This document shows positions 54,026 through 64,000 of a stretch of DNA of 64,000 nucleotides, one piece after another. The notes beneath the pieces were generated by a model. The model worked only from the letters and a program-made list of their open reading frames with translations. It was not told the origin of the DNA and ran no database searches. Source of the DNA: Syngnathus acus (Eukaryota; Chordata; Actinopteri; Syngnathiformes; Syngnathidae). Location of the stretch: NCBI RefSeq assembly GCF_901709675.1, contig NW_023590236.1, positions 1 through 64,000 of the forward strand, in the 5' to 3' direction. The first letter of the stretch is position 1. The number at the start of each line of letters is the position of its first letter. The position numbers were made by a program, and so were the translations under genes.

Positions 54026-55857
54026 TGTCGAGTGGCATGGTGGTACAGATGGTGTAAAATTAGGTATTGAATTTGGCCCAGGCACATTGGCTATCCCAAA
54101 ACATGTCGTAGTTCAAAATTTCACCAGGAGATGGTGTTAAAGCTTGACATAGGGGTGACCGGATGGAAATTAACAAATCTAATCAATTAAATTGTTAGCA
54201 ATTGGGAGGACACGACCTGTTCAAACACGTAGCAACGCACAATTTTGGAATAAGAGTTTGCTATGCCATAATTTTAAGATGTAACAGCTTGAGCAATATC
54301 AATATATGTGTTTAAGTTGGAGGAACCCATTATTGTGTTAAGTACTATTATGTGACAAGATATATGTGATTCATGTTGCAATGTTTTGTCCAACCTGTAT
54401 TTAACATTGGTGTTCCATCCATACCTGAATGTATTAAGTTGAAGAGGAGACATTAAGGGCTATATACTAAATGCCAGAACGAGCAAAACAGGAAACACCT
54501 ATTAAGGGTGATTGCTGCTTGAAGCAAGGTTGCCAAGACAACCGAGGGGCACCCACGTATTCCGGTGGGGTAATTCCGGTGAGGTAATTCTGATGAGGTA
54601 ATGCCGGAACGAGCAAAACAGGAAACACCAATTAAGGGTGATTGCTGCTTGAAGCAAGGTTGCCAGGACAACCGAGGTACACCCACGTATTCCGGTGAGG
54701 TAATTCCGATGAGGTAATGCCGGAACGAGCAAAACAGGAAACACCTATTAAGGGTGATTGCTGCTTGAAGCAAGGTTGCCAGGACAACCGAGGTGCACCC
54801 ACGTATTCCGGTGGGGTAATTCCGATGAGGTAATTCCGATGAGGTAATGCCAGAAGCATATAAATATGACGGCAGGACACAGAGCGGCGCGCGCTCCTCC
54901 TCCCCAGTCGGGGCGGCGCTTCTCCGAAATCACGGCGATGGCCGTGTCGCTGCCCGGACTAAAAGAACGAAGATGGACTTTGCATTCTTTTTCAGATTGA
55001 ACCAAAATCTACTAAGATGAATTTCCAGAGTCTTCGAATTGGACTTTGTCAAATTTTAAGCTTCGAGGAAGGCAGAGAGACAGCCGCTGGGGCAGAAAGG
55101 AGAAGTCGCCAATTTTACTTTTTAGGCTAGGCTCCTCACGGCCAGACCTTTCCTCTTTTTTAAACAGAATTCGGATTTTGGAACAAAGGAGAGCCGATCA
55201 CTCGACTTGTTCAACCAAATAGGATTTTAGACCTTTAGTCTCCTCTTTTGTTCTGTGTGGGTGAGTCTTGTTTTTTGTTTTTTTCGACTTGTAAGTCTTT
55301 TTCTGGCTTATTCATTAAATCTCTTCTTAAGCCTTAATTCGGTTATCGATTATTTCGTATTAACTATGTCGAGCATGGTTTTATATGCGGTAATTACAAC
55401 TTTAAAATGTCTTTATTTCCCTATCATAGTCATTCTTTAAATCCGTTCAATTCTTTTTAAAGTGAAGACAGCTTTAATCCTTAACATCAGGAATTGTCAG
55501 ATCTGGTTCGAAGTAGTTATCTTGAGTTCAGCTAGAGCGAGGGCGCTCTAGTAAATTAACGAATCCTTGAGGTCTTAACAAAGACATCTAAAAAATATCC
55601 GTAACGTAATACCAGCATCAAACAACCGAAGGGAGCCATCATTACGGCGCGGTCATATCGACGACTCGCCTCGAATAGAGTTACTCGGCTCGCGCGTCGG
55701 ATGACTTAAAAAGGATTGGCGTCGTAAAGAAATTAGATTGATTCTAGTAGAATTAATTTAACTCGGGTGGTCAGCTACGGACGAGTCCCTTCACCCCCGG
55801 CTTATTGAACCCGTTACTGGGGAGCCGGTGCCACTTTAATAAAGTGCGCGTTTGACA
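54026..55857 (+). repeat. 3' LTR of the young retroelement (1832 bp)
   Basis: Near-perfect copy of 47373-49205: the same U3 repeats (54473-54853), TATAAATA at 54859-54866 and AATAAA at 55838-55843. It ends TTTGACA, followed at once by CAACCTAACC of satellite A, inside a monomer. Confidence 0.9.
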
Positions 55858-58800
55858 CAACCTAACCAGAGTGACGGGAGAGGCACCATCCAGAAAACGT
55901 GCTCAGCTCGTCGAGAAAATGCGATTTAAGCAATAAAACAAAAAATGCTTATAAAACATAAACCAAACGTTGCAGGTTGTCATTTCTGCATGCGCAGTGA
56001 TAAACTCGGCACTCTGAAGCACCCAAGAGCGCTTTTAACTAGAAAACGTGCTCAGCTCGTCGAGAAAATGCGCTCTAAGCAATACAATTAAAAATGCTTA
56101 TAAAACATAAACCAAACGTTGCAGGTGGTCATTTCTGCATGCGCAGTGATAAACTGGGCACTCTCAAGCCCCCAAGAGCACTTTTTACTATGCCAACCTA
56201 ACCAGAGTGACGGGAGAGGCACCATCCAGAAAACGTGCTCAGCTCGTCGAGAAAATGCGATTTAAGCAATAAAACAAAAAATGCTTATAAAACATAAACC
56301 AAACGTTGCAGGTTGTCATTTCTGCATGCGCAGTGATAAACTCGGCACTCTGAAGCACCCAAGAGCGCTTTTAACTAGAAAACGTGCTCAGCTCGTCGAG
56401 AAAATGCGCTCTTAGCAATACAATTAAAAATGCTTATAAAACATAAACCAAACGTTGCAGGTGGTCATTTCTGCATGCGCAGTGATAAACTGGGCACTCT
56501 CAAGCCCCCAAGAGCACTTTTTACTATGCCAACCTAACCAGAGTGACGGGAGAGGCACCATCCAGAAAACGTGCTCAGCTCGTCGAGAAAATGCGATTTA
56601 AGCAATAAAACAAAAATGCTTATAAAACATAAACCAAACGTTGCAGGTGGTCATTTCTTCATGCGCAGTGATAAACTCGGTACTCTGAAGCACCCAAGAG
56701 CGCTTTTTACTTTGCCAACCTAACCAGAGTGACGGGAGAGGCACCATCCAGAAAACGTGCTCAGCTCGTCGAGAAAATGCGATTTAAGCAATAAAACTAA
56801 AAATGCTTATAAAACATAAACCAAACGTTGCAGGTGGTCATTTCTGCATGCGCAGTGATAAACTGGGCACTCTGAAGCCCCCAAGAGCACTTTTTACTAT
56901 GCCAACCTAACCAGAGTGACGGGAGAGCCACCATCCAGAAAACGTGCTCAGCTCGTCGAGAAAATGCGATTTAAGCAATAAAATTAAAAATGCTTATAAA
57001 ACATAAACCAAACGTTGCAGGTGGTCATTTCTTCATGCGCAGTAATAAACTCGGCACTCTGAAGCACCCAAGAGCGCTTTTAACTAGAAAACGTGCTCAG
57101 CTCGTCGAGAAAATGCGCTCTAAGCAATACAATTAAAAATGCTCATAAAACATAAACCAAACGTTGCAGGTGGTCATTTCTTCATGTGCAGTGATAAACT
57201 CGGCACTCTGAAGCACCCAAGAGCGCTTTTTACTTTGCCAACCTAACCAGAGTGACGGGAGAGGCACCATCCAGAAAACATGCTCAGCTCATCGAGAAAA
57301 TGCGATTTAAGCAATAAAACTAAAAATGCTTATAAAACATAAACCAAACGTTGCAGGTGGTCATTTCTGCATGCGCAGTGATAAACTGGGCACTCTGAAG
57401 CCCCCAAGAGCACTTTTTACTATGCCAACCTAACCAGAGTGACGGGAGAGGCACCATCCAGAAAACGTGCTCAGCTCGTCGAGAAATCGCGATTTAAGCA
57501 ATAAAACAAAAAATGCTTATAAAACATAAACCAAACGTTGCAGGTGGTCATTTCTGCATGCGCAGTGATAAACTCGGCACTCTGAAGCACCCAAGAGCGC
57601 TTTTTACTAGAAAACGTGCTCAGCTCGTCGAGAACATGCGCTCTAAGCAATACAATTAAAAATGCTTATGAAACATAAACCAAACGTTGCAGGTGGTCAT
57701 TTCTTCATGCGCAGTGATAAACTCGGCACTCTGAAGCACCCAAGAGCACTTTTTACTTTGCCAACCTAACCAGAGTGACGGGAGAGGCACCATCCAGAAA
57801 ACGTGCTCAGCTCGTCGAGAAAATGCGATTTAAGCAATAAAACTAAAAATGCTTATAAAACATAAACCAAACGTTGCAGGTGGTCATTTCTTCATGCGCA
57901 GTGATAAACTCGGCACTCTCAAGCCCCCAAGAGCGCTTTTTACTATGCCAACCTAACCAGAGTGACGGGAGAGCCACCATCCAGAAAACGTGCTCAGCTC
58001 GTCGAGAAAATGCGATTTAAGCAATAAAATTAAAAATGCTTATAAAACATAAACCAAACGTTGCAGGTGGTCATTTCTTCATGCGCAGTGATAAACTCGG
58101 CACTTTGAAGCACCCAAGAGCGCTTTTAACTAGAAAACGTGCTCAGCTCGTCAAGAAAATGCGCTCTAAGCAATACAATTAAAAATGCTCATAAAACATA
58201 AACCAAACGTTGCAGGTGGTCATTTCTTCATGTGCAGTGATAAACTCGGCACTCTGAAGCACCCAAGAGCGCTTTTTACTTTGCCAACCTAACCAGAGTG
58301 ACGGGAGAGGCACCATCCAGAAAACGTGCTCAGCTCATCGAGAAAATGCGATTTAAGCAATAAAACTAAAATGCTTATAAAACATAAACCAAACGTTGCA
58401 GGTGGTCATTTCTGCATGCGCAGTGATAAACTGGGCACTCTGAAGCCCCCAAGAGCACTTTTTACTATGCCAACCTAACCAGAGTGACGGGAGAGGCACC
58501 ATCCAGAAAACGTGCTCAGCTCGTCGAGAAAATGCGATTTAAGCAATAAAACAAAAAATGCTTATAAAACATAAACCAAACGTTGCAGGTGGTCATTTCT
58601 GCATGCGCAGTGATAAACTCGGCACTCTGAAGCACCCAAGAGCGCTTTTTACTAGAAAACGTGCTCAGCTCGTCGAGAACATGCGCTCTAAGCAATACAA
58701 TTAAAAATGCTTATGAAACATAAACCAAACGTTGCAGGTGGTCATTTCTTCATGCGCAGTGATAAACTCGGCACTCTGAAGCACCCAAGAGCACTTTTTA

Positions 58801-61800
58801 CTTTGCCAACCTAACCAGAGTGACGGGAGAGGCACCATCCAGAAAACGTGCTCAGCTCGTCGAGAAAATGCGATTTAAGCAATAAAACTAAAAATGCTTA
58901 TAAAACATAAACCAAACGTTGCAGGTGGTCATTTCTTCATGCGCAGTGATAAACTCGGCACTCTCAAGCCCCCAAGAGCGCTTTTTACAATGCCAACCTA
59001 ACCAGAGTGACGGGAGAGCCACCATCCAGAAAACGTGCTCAGCTCGTCGAGAAAATGCGATTTAAGCAATAAAATTAAAAATGCTTATAAAACATAAACC
59101 AAACGTTGCAGGTGGTCATTTCTTCATGCGCAGTGATAAACTCGGCACTCTGAAGCACCCAAGAGCGCTTTTTACTAGAAAACGTGCTCAGCTCGTCGAG
59201 AAAATGCGCTCTAAGCAATACAATTAAAAATGCTCATAAAACATAAACCAAACGTTGCAGGTGGTCATTTCTTCATGTGCAGTGATGAACTCGGCACTCT
59301 GAAGCACCCAAGAGCGCTTTTTACTTTGCCAACCTAACCAGAGTGACGGGAGAGGCACCATCCAGAAAACGTGCTCAGCTCATCGAGAAAATGCGATTTA
59401 AGCAATAAAACTAAAAATGCTTATAAAACATAAACCAAACGTTGCAGGTGGTCATTTCTGCATGCGCAGTGATAAACTGGGCACTCTGAAGCCCCCAAGA
59501 GCACTTTTTACTATGCCAACCTAACCAGAGTGACGGGAGAGGCACCATCCAGAAAACGTGCTCAGCTCGTCGAGAAAATGCGATTTAAGCAATAAAACAA
59601 AAAATGCTTATAAAACATAAACCAAACGTTGCAGGTGGTCATTTCTGCATGCGCAGTGATAAACTCGGCACTCTGAAGCACCCATGAGCGCTTTTTACTA
59701 GAAAACGTGCTCAGCTCGTCGAGAAAATGCGCTCTAAGCAATACAATTAAAAATGCTTATAAAACATAAACCAAACGTTGCAGGTGGTCATTTCTGCATG
59801 CGCAGTGATAAACTGGGTACTCTGAAGCCCCCAAGAGCACTTTTTACTATGCCAACCTAACCAGAGTGACGGGAGAGGCACCATCCAGAAAACGTGCTCA
59901 GCTCGTCGAGAAAATGCGATTTAAGCAATAAAACAAAAAATGCTTATAAAACATAAACCAAACGTTGCAGGTGGTCATTTCTGCATGCGCAGTGATAAAC
60001 TCGCCACTCTGAAGCACCCAAGAGCGCTTTTTACTAGAAAACGTGCTCAGCTCGTCGAGAAAATGCGCTCTAGGCAATACAATTAAAAATGCTTATAAAA
60101 CATAAACCAAACGTTGCAGGTGGTCATTTCTTCATGCGCAGTGATAAACTCGGCACTCTGAAGCACCCAAGAGCACTTTTTACTTTGCCAACCTAACCAG
60201 AGTGACGGGAGAGTCACCATCCAGAAAACGTGCTCAGCTCGTCGAGAAAATGTGATTTGAGCAATAAAACTAAAAATGCTTATAAAACATAAACCAAACG
60301 TTGCAGGTGGTCATTTCTGCATGCGCAGTGATAAACTCGGCACTCTCAAGCCCCCAAGAGCGCTTTTTACTATGCCAACCTAACCAGAGTGACGGGAGAG
60401 CCACCATCCAGAAAACGTGCTCAGCTCGTCGAGAAAATGCGATTTAAGCAATAAAATTAAAAATGCTTATAAAACATAAACCAAACGTTGCAGGTGGTCA
60501 TTTCTTCATGCGCAGTGATAAACTCGGAACTCTGAAGCACCCAAGAGCGCTTTTAACTAGAAAACGTGCTCAGCTCGTCGAGAAAATGCGCTCTAAGCAA
60601 TACAATTAAAAATGCTCATAAAACATAAACCAAACGTTGCAGGTGGTCATTTCTTCATGTGCAGTGATAAACTCGGCACTCTGAAGCACCCAAGAGCGCT
60701 TTTTACTTTGCCAACCTAACCAGAGTGACGGGAGAGGCACCATCCAGAAAACGTGCTCAGCTCATCGAGAAAATGCGATTTAAGCAATAAAACTAAAAAT
60801 GCTTATAAAACATAAACCAAACGTTGCAGGTGGTCATTTCTGCATGCGCAGTGATAAACTGGGCACTCTGAAGCCCCCAAGAGCACTTTTTACTATGCCA
60901 ACCTAACCAGAGTGACGGGAGAGGCACCATCCAGAAAACGTGCTCAGCTCGTCGAGAAAAAGCGATTTAAGCAATAAAACAAAAAATGCTTATAAAACAT
61001 AAACCAAACGTTGCAGGTGGTCATTTCTGCATGCGCAGTGATAAACTCGGCACTCTGAAGCACCCAAGAGCACTTTTTACTAGAAAACGTGCTCAGCTCG
61101 TCGAGAAAATGCGCTCTAAGCAATACAATTAAAAATGCTTATAAAACATAAACCAAACGTTGCAGGTGGTCATTTCTGCATGCGCAGTGATAAACTGGGC
61201 ACTCTGAAGCCCCCAAGAGCACTTTTTACTAGAAAACGTGCTCAGCTCGTCGAGAAAATGCGCTCTAAGCAATACAATTAAAAATGCTCATAAAACATAA
61301 ACCAAACGTTGCAGGTGGTCATTTCTTCATGTGCAGTGATAAACTCGGCACTCTGAAGCACCCAAGAGCGCTTTTTACTTTGCCAACCTAACCAGAGTGA
61401 CGGGAGAGGCACCATCCAGAAAACGTGCTCAGCTCATCGAGAAAATGCGATTTAAGCAATAAAACTAAAAATGCTTATAAAACATAAACCAAACGTTGCA
61501 GGTGGTCATTTCTGCATGCGCAGTGATAAACTGGGCACTCTGAAGCCCCCAAGAGCACTTTTTACTATGCCAACCTAACCAGAGTGACGGGAGAGGCACC
61601 ATCCAGAAAACGTGCTCAGCTCGTCGAGAAAAAGCGATTTAAGCAATAAAACAAAAAATGCTTATAAAACATAAACCAAACGTTGCAGGTGGTCATTTCT
61701 GCATGCGCAGTGATAAACTCGGCACTCTGAAGCACCCAAGAGCACTTTTTACTAGAAAACGTGCTCAGCTCGTCGAGAAAATGCGCTCTAAGCAATACAA

Positions 61801-62075
61801 TTAAAATGCTTATAAAACATAAACCAAACGTTGCAGGTGGTCATTTCTGCATGCGCAGTGATAAACTGGGCACTCTGAAGCCCCCAAGAGCACTCTTTAC
61901 TAGAAAACGTGCTCAGCTCGTCGAGAAAATGCGCTCTAAGCAATACAATTAAAAATGCTCATAAAACATAAACCAAACGTTGCAGGTGGTCATTTCTTCA
62001 TGCGCAGTGATAAACTCGGCACTCTCAAGCCCCCAAGAGCGCTTTTTACTATGCCAACCTAACCAGAGTGACGTG
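55858..62075 (+). repeat. Satellite A block 6 (forward), ~1044-bp higher-order pattern
   Basis: Same monomer family, forward, but with its own variants: CTCATCGAG instead of CTCGTCGAG, AGAACATGCG, CTCTCAAGCC, GAGAGCCACC, TTTTAACTAG. The CTCATCGAG marker recurs at about 57291, 58337 and 59381, about 1045 bp apart, then less regularly (60763, 61436). More single-base differences than in blocks 2-5. Ends at the usual GTGACGTGAGGCGACC border. Confidence 0.9.
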
Positions 62076-64000
62076 AGGCGACCAGGCGCGGACGCTAACT
62101 CACGCCCGGCAAGAGCGCTCGGAAGGCGGATAAGCTTTCACGGAAGCTCCGCCAGCCGGTCCGCGGGCCAAATAGGGTTCCATAAGGGACCGGGCGCGGA
62201 CGCTAACCCACGCCCGGCATGAGAGCTCGGAAGGCGTATAGGCTTTCACGAAAGACCCGCAGGCCGGTCCGCGGGCCAAATAGGGTCCCATAAGTGACCG
62301 GGCGCGGTCTCTAACTCACGCCCGGCAGGAGTGCTCGGAGGGCGGATAGGCATTCACGGACGTCCCGCCAGCCGGTCCGCGGGCCAAATAGGGTCCCATA
62401 AGTGACCGCGCGCAGTCTCTAACTCAAGCCCGGCAAGAGTGCTCGGAGGGCGGATAGGCTTTCACGGAATACCCGCCGGCCGGTCCGCGGGCCAAATAGG
62501 GTCCCATAAAATACCGGGCGCGGTCTCTAACTCACGCCCGGCCGGAGTGCTCAGAGGGCGGATAGGCTTTCACGGAATACCCGCCGGCTGGTCAGCGGGC
62601 TAAATAGGGTCCCATAAGTGACCGGGCGCGGTCTCTAAGTCACGACCGGCAGGAGTGCTCGGAGGGCGGATAAGCTTTCACGGACGTCCCGCCAGCAGGT
62701 CCACGGGCCAAATAGGGTCCCATAAGTGACCGGGCGCGGTCTCTAAGTCACGCCCGGCAGGAGTGCTCGGAGGGCGGATAAGCTTTCACGGATGTCCCGC
62801 CAGCAGGTCCGTGGGCCAAATAGGGTCCCATAAGTGACCGGGCGCGGTCTCTAACTCAGGCCCGGCAGGAGTGCTCGGAGGGCGGATAGGCATTCATCGA
62901 CGTCCCGCCGGTCGGTCCGCGGGCCAATTAGGGTCCCGTAAGTGACCGGGCTTGGTCTCTAAGTCACGCCCGGCAGGAGTGCTCGGAGGGCGGATAAGCT
63001 TTCACGGACGTCCCGCTAGCCGGTCCGCGGGCCAATTAGGGTCCCGTAAGTCACCGGGCTTGGTCTCTAAGTCACGCCCGGCAGGAGTGCTCGGAGGGCG
63101 GATAAGCTTTCACGGACGTCCCGCCAGCCGGTCCGCGGGCCAATTAGGGTCCCATAAGTGACCGGGCGCGGTCTCTAACTCAGGCCCGGCAGGAGTGCTC
63201 GGAGGGCGGATAGGCATTCACGGACGTCCCGCCGGTTGGTCCGCGGGCCAATTAGGGTCCCGTAAGTGACCGGGCTTGGTCTCTAAGTCACGCCCGGCAG
63301 GAGTGCTCGGAGGGCGAATAAGCTTTCACGGATGTCCCGCCAGACGGTCCGCGGGCCAATTAGGGTCCCATAAGTGACCGGGCGCGGTCTCTAACTCAGG
63401 CCCGGCAGGAGAGCTCGGAGGGCGGATAGGCATTCACGGACGTCCCGCCGGCCGGTCCGCGGGCCAATTAGGGTCCCGTAAGTGACCGGGCGCGGTCTCT
63501 TACTCAAGCCCGGCAGGAGTGCTCGGAGGGCGAATAGGCATTCACGGATGTCCCGCAGGCCGGTCCGCGGGCCAATTAGGGTCCCGTAAGTGACCGGGCG
63601 CGGTCTCTAACTCACGCCCGGCAGGAGTGCTCGGAGGGCGGATAGGCTTTCACGGAACCCCCGCCGGCCGGTCCGCGGGCCAATTAGGGTTTCATAAAGT
63701 ACCGTGCGCGGCCGCTAACCCACGCCCGGCAGGAGCGCTCGGAGGGCGGACAGGCTTTCACGGCGGTACCGCAGGCCAGTCCGCGGGCCAATTAGGGTCC
63801 CATAAAGTACCGTGCGCGGCCGCTAACCCACGCCCGGCAGGAGCGCTCGGAGGGCGGATAGGCTTTCACGGAGCCCCCGCCGGCCGGTCCGCGGGCCAAA
63901 TAGGGTCCCGTAAGTGACCGGGCGCGGCCGCTAACCCACGCCCGGCAAGAGCGCTCGGAAGGCGGATAGGCTTTCACGGAAGCGCCGCCAGCCGGTCCGC
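62076..64000 (+). repeat. Satellite B block 6 (forward), runs off the window
   Basis: About 18 B monomers, more diverged than the other B blocks. Variants include GGGCTTGGTCTC, CCGTAAGTGACC, GAATACCCGCCGG and GCGGCCGCTAACCCACG (a NotI-like site) near the end. The SacII-centred near-palindrome and the CCGGGCG/CGCCCGG hairpin are mostly kept. Confidence 0.9.

Larger units (their letters stand above)
47373..55857 (+). mobile_element. Young LTR retroelement without recognisable gag/pol
   Basis: 8485 bp in all: two 1.83-kb LTRs, primer binding site, 4.8-kb interior (49206-54025) and a polypurine tract AAGCGGGGGG at 54016-54025. The LTRs are about 99.9% identical, so the copy integrated or was duplicated very recently. 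No long gag, pol or env frame is visible, so it must be mobilised by proteins from another copy, as for large non-autonomous (LARD-like) elements. No target-site duplication: the left flank is inverted satellite B, the right flank is forward satellite A. An older relative is at 7472-7570. Retrovirus-like versus Gypsy-like origin is unresolved. Confidence 0.85.

Noticed and set aside
30632-64000. CRISPR-like regular repetition
   Set aside because: There are no unique spacers; the repeats are contiguous monomers of 108, 149 and 187 bp in a vertebrate genome. They are satellites.

Overview
The window is vertebrate nuclear DNA, almost certainly from a ray-finned (teleost) fish. The evidence is the mix of repeats: a BEL/Pao retrotransposon, a K02A2.6-like Ty3/Gypsy element, LINEs with fish-type 3' ends, a (GGAT)n-tailed Rex3/RTE-like insertion, several hAT transposons and a tRNA-derived SINE with exact A and B boxes. 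There are no operons and no prokaryotic features. Species and chromosome cannot be read from the sequence.

Left part, 1-30.6 kb: mostly a graveyard of mobile elements around two likely host features. (i) 1-4.1 kb: BEL/Pao element on the minus strand, entering from the left edge, gag-protease-RT in one long frame, then two frameshifts. (ii) 4.2-7.8 kb: nested repeats, four SINE pieces in the wider region (two rearranged), and a relic of the LTR family that reappears intact at 47-56 kb. (iii) 8343-8759: an intronless histone H2A.X-like gene (minus strand, C-terminal SQDF) with an eroded duplicate of its own 3' end 0.5 kb away. (iv) 9.3-11.5 kb: hAT remnants and a G-rich tandem repeat. (v) 11.9-15.45 kb: a decayed LINE whose endonuclease is split by a SINE. 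(vi) 17.6-20.5 kb: hAT transposase remnant, an inverted-repeat-ended element carrying a SINE, and a LINE 3' end. (vii) 22598-22679: a probable first coding exon with a signal peptide and a splice donor, the only other host-gene candidate. (viii) 23.7-30.5 kb: Rex3-like insertion with a perfect target duplication, LINE fragments, a 5'-truncated Gypsy element and a hAT element with a perfect 8-bp target duplication.

Right part, 30.6-64 kb: a large satellite domain. Satellite A has 187-bp and 149-bp monomers arranged as a ~523-bp higher-order repeat; satellite B is a ~108-bp, GC- and CpG-rich monomer. They alternate in blocks with fixed A/B junctions. Blocks run forward (30.6-35.9 kb), inverted (35.9-47.4 kb) and forward again (55.9-64 kb).

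Between the inverted and the last forward arrays lies an LTR retroelement (47373-55857) with two 1.83-kb LTRs differing by one substitution and one 1-nt indel, a Lys-tRNA-type primer binding site, a polypurine tract, and a 4.8-kb interior without a recognisable gag or pol. It carries a 214-codon Cys-rich/acidic reading frame, a degenerate second copy of it, and small basic frames. It lacks a target-site duplication and sits exactly where satellite polarity and type change. This element and the composite satellite are the most unusual content of the window.
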